In this document: one piece after another, positions 10,516 through 19,967 of the stretch
Numbering within the stretch: the stretch's first letter is position 1
Layout of the letters: each line of letters opens with the position of its first letter
Assembly: GCA_947628505.1 (NCBI GenBank)
Contig: CANRAD010000011.1
Coordinates: forward strand, 1 to 64,000
DNA: 64,000 nt
Direction of reading: 5' to 3'
Source: an uncultured Clostridia bacterium
GTDB taxonomy: Bacteria > Bacillota > Clostridia > Christensenellales > Borkfalkiaceae
Notes under the pieces: generated by a model
The model's input: only the letters and a program-made list of their open reading frames with translations
What the model was told of the DNA's origin: nothing
The model's database searches: none
Position numbers and translations under genes: made by a program

Positions 10516-12231
10516 CTAATTATCCGCGTTTATGTCGGTGAACGAGAATTTATTCACGTCGAACAGCCCTTTATCGGTAAGTTTGAGTTCGGGAATGACG
10601 GCGAGCGATAAAAACGCAAGCGACATAAACGGTTCGACGCCGTCTTTAACGCCCTTTTCACGGGCGAGCGCGCAGATTGAGCGGCTTTCGGCGACTATTT
10701 TTTCTACGGGCGCGGACGACATAATGCCCGCTATATCGAGCGGGAATACTGAAAGTTTGCCGTCGGAGGAAGCCACCGCCATTCCGCCGCCGCACGCGCC
10801 GAGGCTTTCCGCGGCGCGGAGCATGCTCGCGTTGTCGTCGCCCGCCACTATGAGATTGTGCGAATCGTGTGCCACCGTCAGAGCCACCGCTCCGCCCTTG
10901 AAGCCATAGCCCTTCAACAACCCTCTGCCTATGTTGCCCGTACATTTGTGCCGCTCTATAACGCAAAGTTTCAACACGCCGTCCGGCAAGACGACGTCGT
11001 TTCCGCGGCGTTCGATTTCCGAAATTTCGCAACCCGTTGTTATCTGCCCGGGGCTAAGAGTTATGATTTTCGCGCGCGGACTTTCAAGGCGCAACCTGAA
11101 ATCCTCCGCCGAAAGTTTCTTGAAGCGCACGGTATTCCCGACGTAATCCGGCAAAAAGCGCGGCGACATATCGAAGAGCGCGGCGCCGTCCTTGGCGACG
11201 AGCCTGCCTTTTTTGAATACGTAACGCACTCTGAAATCCTTTAAGTCGTCCAAAACGGCGAGATCCGCGATATAACCCGGAGCTACGGCGCCTCTGTAAG
11301 GGAGTTTATAACATTCGGCGGCGTTGAGAGTGGCGCATATAACCGCGCGAACGGCGTCGACGCCCTCTTCGTTGACGAGCTTGCGGAGAGCGTCGTCTAT
11401 GTGCCCCGAATAATACAAATCCGCGGCGTTTCTGTCGTCGGTGCAGATGAGAAAACGTCGGAAATTATCGCCGTTTATACAGTGCGCGTTGGAGAGATTG
11501 CGCGCCGTGGAGCCGTGGCGGAGCTGTATGTACATTCCCTTTGAAAGTTTTTCCTCCGCCTCTTCGGGCGTAACGCACTCGTGATCGGTGGATATGCCCG
11601 CGCAGAGATAGGCGTTGAGTTTTTCGCCCGCAAGGCCGGGAGCGTGCCCGTCTATTATTTTACCGGCCGCGCGCGCCGCCTCTATTTTGCCGAGCGCCGC
11701 TTTATCTGCGGAAATCACCGCCGGGTAGTTCATAAATTCGCCCAGCCCGAAGAAGGCGCTTTCGGATATATATTTCTTTATTTCTGTTTCGCCGAGCTCC
11801 GCGCCGGAAGTTTCGAAAGGCGTTGCCGGCACGCACGAAGGGAGCTGCAAAAAAACTTCCAGAGGCGTATTCGCCGCCGCCCGCGAAATATATTCGCAGC
11901 CCTTTATTCCGAGAACGTTGGTTATCTCGTGCGGATCGGCAACCACGGCGGATGTTCCGCGCGGAACGGTAAGCGAAGCGAACGTCTCCGGAGAGCACAG
12001 CGAGCTCTCTATATGCACGTGCGAATCTATAAATCCGGGCGTTACCGTCTTTGACGAACAGTCTATTTCCTTTTCACCGTCGTACTCGCCTACGCCGACT
12101 ATCGTTCCGTCGGTTACAGCTATGTCGCCTTTTAAAACGCGGGCGCCGAAAACGTCGACATAGTTTGCGTTTTTCAATACGATATCTGCTTTTTTCCTGC
12201 GGCAAGCCGCCTCTATGTACTTTTCGAGCAT
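10516..12231 (-). CDS. ade: Adenine deaminase (amidohydrolase family)
   Basis: VTPGFIDSHVHIESSLCSPETFASLTVPRGTSAVVADPHEITNVLG and C-terminal MSLAFLSLAVIPELKLTDKGLFD. Confidence 0.93.
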   Translation of the reverse strand: MLEKYIEAACRRKKADIVLKNANYVDVFGARVLKGDIAVTDGTIVGVGEYDGEKEIDCSSKTVTPGFIDSHVHIESSLCSPETFASLTVPRGTSAVVADPHEITNVLGIKGCEYISRAAANTPLEVFLQLPSCVPATPFETSGAELGETEIKKYISESAFFGLGEFMNYPAVISADKAALGKIEAARAAGKIIDGHAPGLAGEKLNAYLCAGISTDHECVTPEEAEEKLSKGMYIQLRHGSTARNLSNAHCINGDNFRRFLICTDDRNAADLYYSGHIDDALRKLVNEEGVDAVRAVICATLNAAECYKLPYRGAVAPGYIADLAVLDDLKDFRVRYVFKKGRLVAKDGAALFDMSPRFLPDYVGNTVRFKKLSAEDFRLRLESPRAKIITLSPGQITTGCEISEIERRGNDVVLPDGVLKLCVIERHKCTGNIGRGLLKGYGFKGGAVALTVAHDSHNLIVAGDDNASMLRAAESLGACGGGMAVASSDGKLSVFPLDIAGIMSSAPVEKIVAESRSICALAREKGVKDGVEPFMSLAFLSLAVIPELKLTDKGLFDVNKFSFTDINADN

Positions 12232-12296
12232 ATTTTACCTCTTTGGCATATTATACGACAACCGAATGAAAATGTAAAGGCCGGAAACGCGGAACG

Positions 12297-12328
12297 CAAA
12301 GGCCGCCGCAAAATTTGCGGCGGCCGCA
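12297..12328 (-). terminator. GC-rich hairpin after the metal ATPase gene
   Basis: ggccgccgcaaaatttgcggcggcc inverted repeat downstream of the 12353 stop. Confidence 0.6.
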
Positions 12329-12352
12329 TCCCGACGGCTTATGTCGGAAAAT

Positions 12353-14677
12353 TTATTTTATAAGCGCGGTGCGCATCGCGTTGGCCACGGCAATTAGCAT
12401 AACGCCCACGTCTGCAACTACCGATACGATAAGCGGGAACCCGGCTATCGCCACGCCGCAAGCCATCACGGCAAGTTTAATGGCGAGGGAACCGACGATA
12501 TTCTGCATAACTATCGAACGCGTGCCGCGGGCTATCCGCCTGCCCTTGGGAATAAGGGAAACGTTATCCGACACGAGCACTATATCGCTCGCCTCTATAG
12601 CCGCGTCCGAACCGACTTTGCCCATCGAAACGGCGCAATCGGCCTCCGTCATGACCGGAGCGTCGTTTATGCCGTCGCCCACGTACATGAGCTTCCCCTC
12701 CTTTCGCAGTTCCTGCGCCGCGAAGAGCTTTTCGGAGGGCATGAGCTTAGCGCGGCAATCGTCTATGCCCGCTTCGGCGGCTATTTTTTCCGCGCGCGCC
12801 GGCAAATCGCCCGTGAGCATGACTGTGCGCTTTATGCCTCCCGCTCTCAGCTCGTCTATGCTCTCTTTTACGCCCTCTTTTATGCTGTCGTCGACCTCGA
12901 TAACTCCCGCATATTCGCCGTCCAATGCGACATATACGAGGGTTGAGAGGCTCTCTTTGCGTTCGAACTCCACGCCGTTTTCTTTGAGCAGAGCCTCGTT
13001 CCCGCACAGAAGAATTTTTCCGTCGAGAACGCATTTGACGCCCTGCCCCGCTATTTCTTCGGCGGAGGTTATTTTATATTCCGAAGGAACGTCCGCAAAG
13101 GCGGCCGCCAGCGGATGGGAAGAAAATTTCTCTGCGGCGGCGGCGAGGGCGAGCGCACTTTCGCTCGAAGCGCTCTTGACGGCGAACACGCCCTCGGTTA
13201 TCGTGCCCGTCTTGTCGAACGCGGCAATCTCGGCCGTGGCAAGCTCGTCGAGACACGTTGAGCCCTTGACGAGAATTCCGAATTTCGCGCAACGGCCTAT
13301 ACCGCCGAAATACGACAGCGGCACCGATATGACGAGCGCGCACGGACAAGATATGACGAGGAACGTCAACGCCTTGTATATCCAATCGTTATACGCCGGC
13401 CATACGTAGGCGTTGTTCACCGCGCATATGACCGTGGGAACAAGCGCGGCGACGAGTATTGCCGCTATGCAGACGGCCGGCGTGTAGTATTTGGCGAATT
13501 TCGTTATGAACTTTTCCGGTTTGGATTTTTTCGCGGTGGAATTTTCGACGAGTTCGAGTATCTTCGCCGCGGCGGAGTTCTTGTATTCGCGCACCACGCG
13601 CGCCTCTATCGCGCCCGTTAAATTTATGCTTCCCGAGAGCGCTTCGTCGCCCTCTTTTACGTCTTTGGGCACCGGTTCGCCGTTCAGACTCTTCATATCG
13701 AGAGCCGACGAGCCCTTGACTATAACCGAATCCACGGGCACTTTTTCGCCCGCCTTTATCAGAATGACGTCTCCCGCTTTAAGCTCTTCCGGAGAAACGA
13801 CGCGCATCTCCCCGTCGGTTACGAGAGTTGCGCTCTCGCTTTTGAGATCCATAAGTCTCGTTATCGAATTGCGCGAAGAACCCACGGCAATGCCTTGAAG
13901 AAGCTCGCCGAGCTGGTATAAAATCATTACGGCGACGCCCTCGAAAAATCCGTCGTGCGAGGGGCTGAAAACGCCTAAAACTATGGCGCCAACGGAGGCT
14001 ATGGTCATAAGGAAATTCTCGTCGAAAATCCTGCCTTTCGCTATATTTTTCGCAGTGTTTACGAGAACGGGGTGCCCCGCCGCAAGATAGGCAAGTCCGT
14101 AGAGCACATATGCGGATATCTCCGCCGCAAGGGAGGCGGACATAAGCCCCGTCAAGTCGAGAACGAGCGCGGGAATAAAGAATACGCAAGCGGCTATGAG
14201 GCAGACGACGTCCTTCAACCGCTCTTTCAAGGGATGATTTCCGCGTTCTTCCGAAACGATTTTCACGTCCTCGAAATGGGAAATGGAATATATGGCGCGT
14301 TCTCTCGCTTCGCCGTTCGCGGCGTTGAGCGATATGCGCATATTCATGAAATCGACCGTGGCCGCGACGCCTTCAATGGAATTGAGCTCTTCTTCGAGTT
14401 CGCGCCCGCAATTCGCGCAGCACAGCCCCTTTATCTTTATTATTTCGCCCGATATCTCTCCCGCTCCGCCGTCCTCGGACACTATTCTTACTTCTTCGAA
14501 GCCGTTTATTATCCTGCGCGCGTTTTCAAGGCTGTTTTCGGCGCACTCCAATTTCACTTTCATATTGATGAAATCGACGAAAGCGCTCTCGACGCCTTCC
14601 GCCTTTGACAGCTCTTCTTCGAGCTCGCGCGCGCAATTGGCACAGTCGAGCCCCTCTATTTCAAATACCTTATTCAT
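12353..14677 (-). CDS. cadA: Heavy-metal translocating P-type ATPase (CadA/ZntA-like) with two N-terminal HMA domains
   Basis: SCPCALVIS, DKTGTITEG, VGDGINDAPVM; paired GLDCANCARELEEELSK and GLCCANCGRELEEELNS. Confidence 0.93.
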   Translation of the reverse strand: MNKVFEIEGLDCANCARELEEELSKAEGVESAFVDFINMKVKLECAENSLENARRIINGFEEVRIVSEDGGAGEISGEIIKIKGLCCANCGRELEEELNSIEGVAATVDFMNMRISLNAANGEARERAIYSISHFEDVKIVSEERGNHPLKERLKDVVCLIAACVFFIPALVLDLTGLMSASLAAEISAYVLYGLAYLAAGHPVLVNTAKNIAKGRIFDENFLMTIASVGAIVLGVFSPSHDGFFEGVAVMILYQLGELLQGIAVGSSRNSITRLMDLKSESATLVTDGEMRVVSPEELKAGDVILIKAGEKVPVDSVIVKGSSALDMKSLNGEPVPKDVKEGDEALSGSINLTGAIEARVVREYKNSAAAKILELVENSTAKKSKPEKFITKFAKYYTPAVCIAAILVAALVPTVICAVNNAYVWPAYNDWIYKALTFLVISCPCALVISVPLSYFGGIGRCAKFGILVKGSTCLDELATAEIAAFDKTGTITEGVFAVKSASSESALALAAAAEKFSSHPLAAAFADVPSEYKITSAEEIAGQGVKCVLDGKILLCGNEALLKENGVEFERKESLSTLVYVALDGEYAGVIEVDDSIKEGVKESIDELRAGGIKRTVMLTGDLPARAEKIAAEAGIDDCRAKLMPSEKLFAAQELRKEGKLMYVGDGINDAPVMTEADCAVSMGKVGSDAAIEASDIVLVSDNVSLIPKGRRIARGTRSIVMQNIVGSLAIKLAVMACGVAIAGFPLIVSVVADVGVMLIAVANAMRTALIK

Positions 14678-15020
14678 GGCAGTGCACGTGCTCCTTGGCA
14701 ACTTCTATCATCGTTAAAACATGCCCGTCGGCTATGGAATAGAGCACTTTTTTGCCGTCTCTGCGGCACTTGACTATTCTGTTGTCCCTCAGAGTTTTAA
14801 GCTGATGCGACACGGCGCTCTGATTGCCGCCCACGGCTTCGACGACGTGGTCGACGCATAACTCGCCGTCGGCGAGCGCAAACAGAATTTTAAGCCGCGA
14901 AGGCTCGCTCAACACTTTAAAACGCGTGCCGATAACCTCTATCTCCTCTTCGGCGGGCATAGCGGCAAGCGCCGCCTTAACCCGAGCTTCGTGCAGTTCC
15001 TCTTCGCTTATATTCTCCAT
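14670..15020 (-). CDS. cadC: ArsR/SmtB-family metal-sensing repressor (CadC-like)
   Basis: FKVLSEPSRLKILFALADGELCVDHVVEAVGGNQSAVSHQLKTLRDNRIVKCRRDGKKVLYSI; HVHCHE tail; overlaps cadA by 8 nt. Confidence 0.9.
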   Translation of the reverse strand: MENISEEELHEARVKAALAAMPAEEEIEVIGTRFKVLSEPSRLKILFALADGELCVDHVVEAVGGNQSAVSHQLKTLRDNRIVKCRRDGKKVLYSIADGHVLTMIEVAKEHVHCHE

Positions 15021-15050
15021 TTCCGCCTCACTGATTTATATGCGATTTTT

Positions 15051-15070
15051 ATATGAATTGTTATTCATAT
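15051..15070. promoter_or_regulatory. SmtB/CadC-type operator
   Basis: ATATGAAT-tgtt-ATTCATAT perfect inverted repeat containing TGAA-N6-TTCA, just upstream of cadC. Confidence 0.8.
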
Positions 15071-15079
15071 GATAATAAC

Positions 15080-15108
15080 ATAATAATACCCCGGGACGCT
15101 TTTGTCAA
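15080..15108 (-). promoter_or_regulatory. Sigma-A-type promoter of cadC-cadA
   Basis: Minus strand TTGACA-17 nt-TATTAT, immediately upstream of the operator. Confidence 0.8.
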
Positions 15109-15245
15109 GCGTTCGGGGCAATAAATACGAAACCTTTTTAATTTTTTCCGAAGCCTTTTTATTTTTTTCCGAAGCGCGCAAGATTTTAAAACGCATAAAA
15201 TTTTAAATCGGGCGGTTGCGGCGCGGTCGGGAAAGCACTAAGCGA

Positions 15246-16124
15246 TTATAATTTGAGGTAGGGCGCCAAGAGGTTCATCGCTATGCCTGCGAGATAGGCT
15301 ATTACATAGACGAACAACATGAGCGCGAGCGTGCGGGGAAGTTTTTTGGGGCGTTTCAACAATATTACGAAGCCCATGCCGGCGTTGGTTATCAGACCTG
15401 CGAGCAGACTTCCGAACGCTATTCCGCCGTTGACGTATGCGCCCGTGAGAATAACCGAGGACGCGCAACTCGGGATAAGGCCGATAGCCGACGTGAGAAG
15501 AGGTTGCAGATATATGTTGCCGACGAGCGCGGACGAAACGTTGTCTTCGCCTATAAAGAAAACGACTACGCCGAATACGATATTTACTATGAGAAGATAG
15601 AGCCCGACTTTGAGGGAGTGCAAAAGGGGCGTGCCGAGGAATACGCTCCAATCGGATTTGTGCACGGCGTGGTCGTGCCCGCACGTGTACGCGTGTTCGC
15701 CAGCTTCCGTCGTCTGCACTACCTTTTCGCGGCGCAACACGAAATTCACTGCGTATCCGACGGCCACCGCCAACACGAATTTTACCAACAGCAACGGGAG
15801 AACGGCCGGCGCGCTCGACACGTCGGAAAGCATTATTATCAACGCCTCGTCGCTCGTGGCTATGAACACCGCGAGAAGCGTTCCCGTCCTTATAAATCCG
15901 TTATCGTAAAGTTTGGCCGCCATAACCGAAAAGCCGCAGAGGGGAATAACCCCGGCGGCCGATCCGATAAGCGGCGCAAAGCCGCCTTGCAGTATTTTGC
16001 GGTTCTTCGTGAATGAAGTTTTGTGTTCGAGTACTTCTATAAGTATATAGATGAGCAACAAGAACGGAAAAACTTTCAAAGTATCGAGAAACGCGTCGAG
16101 CAATACGTCCCACAGCGTGGGCAT
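15246..16124 (-). CDS. Polytopic permease, putative heavy-metal/arsenic exporter (ArsP_2/DUF2899-like)
   Basis: Internal pseudo-repeat SAAGVIPLCGFSVMAAKLYDNG and SAIGLIPSCASSVILTGAYVNGG; multiple TM segments; His-rich loop HAYTCGHDHAVH. Confidence 0.7.
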   Translation of the reverse strand: MPTLWDVLLDAFLDTLKVFPFLLLIYILIEVLEHKTSFTKNRKILQGGFAPLIGSAAGVIPLCGFSVMAAKLYDNGFIRTGTLLAVFIATSDEALIIMLSDVSSAPAVLPLLLVKFVLAVAVGYAVNFVLRREKVVQTTEAGEHAYTCGHDHAVHKSDWSVFLGTPLLHSLKVGLYLLIVNIVFGVVVFFIGEDNVSSALVGNIYLQPLLTSAIGLIPSCASSVILTGAYVNGGIAFGSLLAGLITNAGMGFVILLKRPKKLPRTLALMLFVYVIAYLAGIAMNLLAPYLKL

Positions 16125-16130
16125 AGAACG

Positions 16131-17351
16131 TTACCTTCTCTTCTTCTTTTTATCTTTATCTTCGGGTTTGAGTTTTTCGGAAATTTCCTGTTCCTCGCGA
16201 TAATCGAGCGGAGCTCTGTCCGCGTCGGGATTTTCGGATTTTATATAGCCGCCGTCCCTTTTGAGCAACGTCAGTCTGCTCTCCGAATCGAACAGATACA
16301 GCCGCGAACAGTCTACCGAGGCGCAAGCCTCTTCGCCGGATTTTGCGCCGTTCGCCTTGACTACAAGCGTGAATTTGCCGCACGTAAGCTCGCAATAAGT
16401 ATTGCTGCCGTCGCTTTCGACTTTGCCTACTTTGCCCTTTATATCGCCGTCGGCGGACAAGGACGCATCCTCCGGACGTATGCCTATTATCACCGTTTTA
16501 TCCGTGCCGGCGTATTCCGAAACGTTTTCGAAGCGGTCGAGAATATTCTTTTCCAAAGGAAGCCTGCCGCCTTCGAATTCGAGGAAGAAGCCGCCGTCGC
16601 TTTCCGTAACTTTCGCGTGCTGAATGAAATTTATGGTGGGCGAACCTATGAAAAACGCAACGTAAGTGTTGGCGGGATAATCATAGAGGTTCGCGGGGCT
16701 GTCGCTCTGCTGGACGAAGCCGTTTTTGAGAACTACTATGCGCGTGCCTATGGTGAGCGCTTCCGAAAGATTTTTGGTGGCGTATACGAACGTGCCCTGC
16801 ATTCTCGCCTGAACGTTGACTATGAGCCCCAAAAGATTGGAGCGCAACTTTTCGTCAAGACCGGCCAAAGGCTCGTCGAAAAGGTATATCTTCGGTTCGC
16901 GGACCATCGCTCTGCCTATCGCCACGCGCTGGCGAGCCGCACTCGTGAGCGCTTTGGGCTTTCTGTATAACACGTCCGTAAGTCCGAGAATGTTCGCCGC
17001 CGCTTTTACACGCTGTTCTATAAGAGCCTGCGGAGCCTTTCTCAGTTTCAAGCCGAACGCCATGTTATCGAATACGCTCAACGCGGGATAGAGCGTGTCC
17101 TGCCTGAATATCATGGCCACGTCTCTGTCTTTCGGCTCGACTTCGGTAACGTCCTTTTCGCCTATTTCGACTATGCCCGACGTGGGCTCTTCGAGGCCGG
17201 CGATTATCCTCAGAAGCGTGGACTTACCGCACTTTTCGCCGCCCACAACGACTATAAATTCTCTCTCCGCCGCTTCGAGATTGACATTGTACAGCGCGGT
17301 GGAACCCGAAGGGTATACTTTGGTTACGTCGCTCAATTTCAGATTTGACAT
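16131..17351 (-). CDS. MalK/UgpC-like ABC ATP-binding protein with degenerate catalytic motifs
   Basis: Walker A GGEKCGKST, Walker B/D-loop IYLFDEPLAGLDEKLR, TOBE-like GIRPEDASL; signature reads LTSAARQRVA; ATG at 17351. Confidence 0.88.
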   Translation of the reverse strand: MSNLKLSDVTKVYPSGSTALYNVNLEAAEREFIVVVGGEKCGKSTLLRIIAGLEEPTSGIVEIGEKDVTEVEPKDRDVAMIFRQDTLYPALSVFDNMAFGLKLRKAPQALIEQRVKAAANILGLTDVLYRKPKALTSAARQRVAIGRAMVREPKIYLFDEPLAGLDEKLRSNLLGLIVNVQARMQGTFVYATKNLSEALTIGTRIVVLKNGFVQQSDSPANLYDYPANTYVAFFIGSPTINFIQHAKVTESDGGFFLEFEGGRLPLEKNILDRFENVSEYAGTDKTVIIGIRPEDASLSADGDIKGKVGKVESDGSNTYCELTCGKFTLVVKANGAKSGEEACASVDCSRLYLFDSESRLTLLKRDGGYIKSENPDADRAPLDYREEQEISEKLKPEDKDKKKKRR

Positions 17352-17483
17352 ACTATTCTCCAAATGCCGTATATGTTTATAATAACACAAAGCGCGAGGT
17401 TTTTCAATTGCGTTAAGGGGCAAATAACATATTTTTTTAAAATTTGTTGTATTCGGGCGCGCGATATGCTATTATTTATACGT

Positions 17484-18080
17484 ATGAACGCCGTAAATTT
17501 CGATAAACTCATGCTCGAACAGTCGGAAAACTGCGGAGAGCGCAACAGACTTCTGCTTCACTGCTGTTGCGCGCCGTGCTCTACCGCATGCTTCGAAAAA
17601 CTCGCGGGAAAATTCGAAATCACCGCGTTCTTTTACAATCCCAATATCGAACCGGGAGAATACGAAAAGAGAAAAGCCGAGCTGATAAGATACATTTCAG
17701 ATACCGGCGTCGCCGCAATTATGGATTGCGATTACGAGCCCGAGGCCTTTTACTCCGCCGTGAAAGGGCTTGAAAATTTGCCCGAAGGCGGCGAAAGGTG
17801 CTTCGCGTGCTACAAGCTGAGGCTTGAAAAAACGGCGCGCGTCGCCGACGAGAACAACTTCGATTTTTTTGCGACCACTCTCACTCTGAGCCCATTGAAG
17901 AACGCGGCGAAGATAAACGAAATAGGCAAAAGCCTCGAAAAAAAGGCAAAATGGCTCTATTCGGATTTCAAAAAAAGGAACGGCTATTTGAGAAGTCTCG
18001 AACTCTCGCAACAGTTCGGGCTGTACCGTCAGAACTACTGCGGTTGCGTATTTTCCAAACGCGGAGATATAAAGACTTGA
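17484..18080 (+). CDS. queH: Epoxyqueuosine reductase QueH
   Basis: LLLHCCCAPCSTACFEKL, FYNPNIEPGEYEKRKAEL, CFACYKLRL, YCGCVFSKRG. Confidence 0.93.
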   Translation: MNAVNFDKLMLEQSENCGERNRLLLHCCCAPCSTACFEKLAGKFEITAFFYNPNIEPGEYEKRKAELIRYISDTGVAAIMDCDYEPEAFYSAVKGLENLPEGGERCFACYKLRLEKTARVADENNFDFFATTLTLSPLKNAAKINEIGKSLEKKAKWLYSDFKKRNGYLRSLELSQQFGLYRQNYCGCVFSKRGDIKT

Positions 18081-18128
18081 AAACTCTGCGTTTTTATGAT
18101 ATGATATCGGAAAGCAAAAGGAGTTATT

Positions 18129-19067
18129 ATGGATATTAACAGATATTCGCCCTCTTACGGCATAAATAAAAAACATATGGTAAAGCTCTCGGACTTCACA
18201 ACCGAGGAAATTTTCGAGATACTCTATGCAACGAAGTCGATGAAATCGAAATTCATAGCTTTCGAGGACACGAGAATTTTACAGGGCGTAACAATAGCTC
18301 TGCTCTTCGGCGACACCTCGCTGAGAACGCGTTCCGCTCTCGAAATAGGCATAAGACAGCTCGGAGGCGTGTGCGTGAATCTCCCTTACAGCGAGAACGA
18401 TATGCGCGCGGGGGAAAACATAAAGGATATCGTAAACGTCATCTCGCGCTACGGCGTGGGCGCGCTCGTAACGCGCGGAATAAACCAGCGCGAGCTCGAC
18501 GAATTCTGCGCAGTTTCGAAAATTTCAATTATAAATTCCACGAACGAAAGCGGCATACCCATTCAGACGCTCTGCGACCTTTTCACCGTCTGGGAGAAAA
18601 AGGGCAGACTCGAAGGACTTAAAATCGCTTACGTCGGCAAGGGCGGTGCAAACGCCGCTTCGCTTATCATGGGCGCGATAAAGTGCGGTCTCGAAGTGGC
18701 GGTCGCCACGCCTGAACAATTCGCCGTGCCGAGAAACAGCCTTTACGACGCCATGCAGTACGGCGACATTCTCGTTACCGAAAATCCCGTAGAGGCCGTC
18801 AAAGACGCAGACATAATATATACAGACAGCTATAACTACCATTCGCCCATATCCGACGACGAAAAAGCCGTTTTAAAGCCCTATCAGGTGAACAACGCGC
18901 TCATGTCCGTTGCTAACCACGGCGCGCTGTTCATGCATTCTCTGCCCGCGAGCCGCGGCGTGGAGGTTACCGCCGAAATAATCGACGGCAAGAACAGTCT
19001 CGTGCTCGAACAGGGAGAAAACAAACTGCATACGATAAAGGCGATACTCGCTCTGCTCGTAAAATAA
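18129..19067 (+). CDS. Aspartate/ornithine carbamoyltransferase superfamily protein, divergent active site
   Basis: FGDTSLRTRSALEIGIRQLGG, LKIAYVGKGGANAASLIMGA, FMHSLPASRGVEVTAEIIDGKNSLVLEQGENKLHTIKAILALL. Confidence 0.85.
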   Translation: MDINRYSPSYGINKKHMVKLSDFTTEEIFEILYATKSMKSKFIAFEDTRILQGVTIALLFGDTSLRTRSALEIGIRQLGGVCVNLPYSENDMRAGENIKDIVNVISRYGVGALVTRGINQRELDEFCAVSKISIINSTNESGIPIQTLCDLFTVWEKKGRLEGLKIAYVGKGGANAASLIMGAIKCGLEVAVATPEQFAVPRNSLYDAMQYGDILVTENPVEAVKDADIIYTDSYNYHSPISDDEKAVLKPYQVNNALMSVANHGALFMHSLPASRGVEVTAEIIDGKNSLVLEQGENKLHTIKAILALLVK

Positions 19068-19078
19068 CTCAAAAAATT

Positions 19079-19113
19079 TCGCCCGCCGCGCAAATGCGCG
19101 GCGGGCGTTTTTT
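19079..19113 (+). terminator. Rho-independent terminator of the carbamoyltransferase-like gene
   Basis: gcccgccgcgcaaatgcgcggcgggc then gttttttc. Confidence 0.8.
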
Positions 19114-19124
19114 CATCTTTCCCC

Positions 19125-19967
19125 TTATTTTACGTCTTTTGTCTTTTTCGCTTCCTCTTCCGCGCCCGGCGGCACGAGCGTTATTTCCGTTATCTCCGGC
19201 AAATTGAAAAGTCTGAGCGGAAATTGCGAATTGCCGAGCCCGCGGGAGACAATCATGCGCGTTTTGCCCTCTTCGTACACACCCGAGACGTACTTGGGGA
19301 ACAGCCCCTGTCCCGGAGCGTATATCCCTATGCCCGTAAAAGGAATCCGCCACTGTCCGCCGTGCGCGTGCCCGCAGATAACTATCGGGAAACCCGCGGC
19401 GGCGTATCTTTTGACATGGTGGGGCATATGCGCAAGCAATACTTTGTCGTCCGGGCGTTCGGTAAGATTGAAAACCGAGTCGTTTTTGTTGTGCGCGCCG
19501 TTGAGCCCGGCGAAAGTTATTCCGGCCGCGCCGACGCACGCGTTGTCGAGCACCTCCGCTCCGGCCACGATAAGTTCTCTTCTGAAAAAGCGGTAGCCCG
19601 TGTGCCTCATTTCGTGATTTCCGGAGACGTATATGACCGGGCATATCGCCGAGAGGCGGGCCACGAGTTTTACGGAGCGGGCGGCCTTTTTGCGATTGTA
19701 ATCGTGAATGAGATCGCCCGTTACGGCAATAACGTCGGGCGAAAGTTTTTTGACGGCGTTTATGAGCCTTGAATTGTCCTTGCCGAAGGATTTGCCGTGC
19801 AAATCGGAAAGCTGTACTATTCTGACAGCCTTCTCCGTTCCCGCAAAGGGCAATTCGACGCGCTTAATCTGCAAGAGATTGTTGTTTATCCACACGAACG
19901 CGGCTATTAAAATCACGCCTGCGGCGCAACCCGAGATTATCGCCGCTATCTGCCATGCCGCCATCAC
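19125..19967 (-). CDS. Membrane-anchored metallophosphoesterase (YkuE-like)
   Basis: QLSDLHGKSFG, AVTGDLIHD, YVSGNHEMRH, CGHAHGGQWR; N-terminal TM segment. Confidence 0.9.
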   Translation of the reverse strand: MMAAWQIAAIISGCAAGVILIAAFVWINNNLLQIKRVELPFAGTEKAVRIVQLSDLHGKSFGKDNSRLINAVKKLSPDVIAVTGDLIHDYNRKKAARSVKLVARLSAICPVIYVSGNHEMRHTGYRFFRRELIVAGAEVLDNACVGAAGITFAGLNGAHNKNDSVFNLTERPDDKVLLAHMPHHVKRYAAAGFPIVICGHAHGGQWRIPFTGIGIYAPGQGLFPKYVSGVYEEGKTRMIVSRGLGNSQFPLRLFNLPEITEITLVPPGAEEEAKKTKDVK

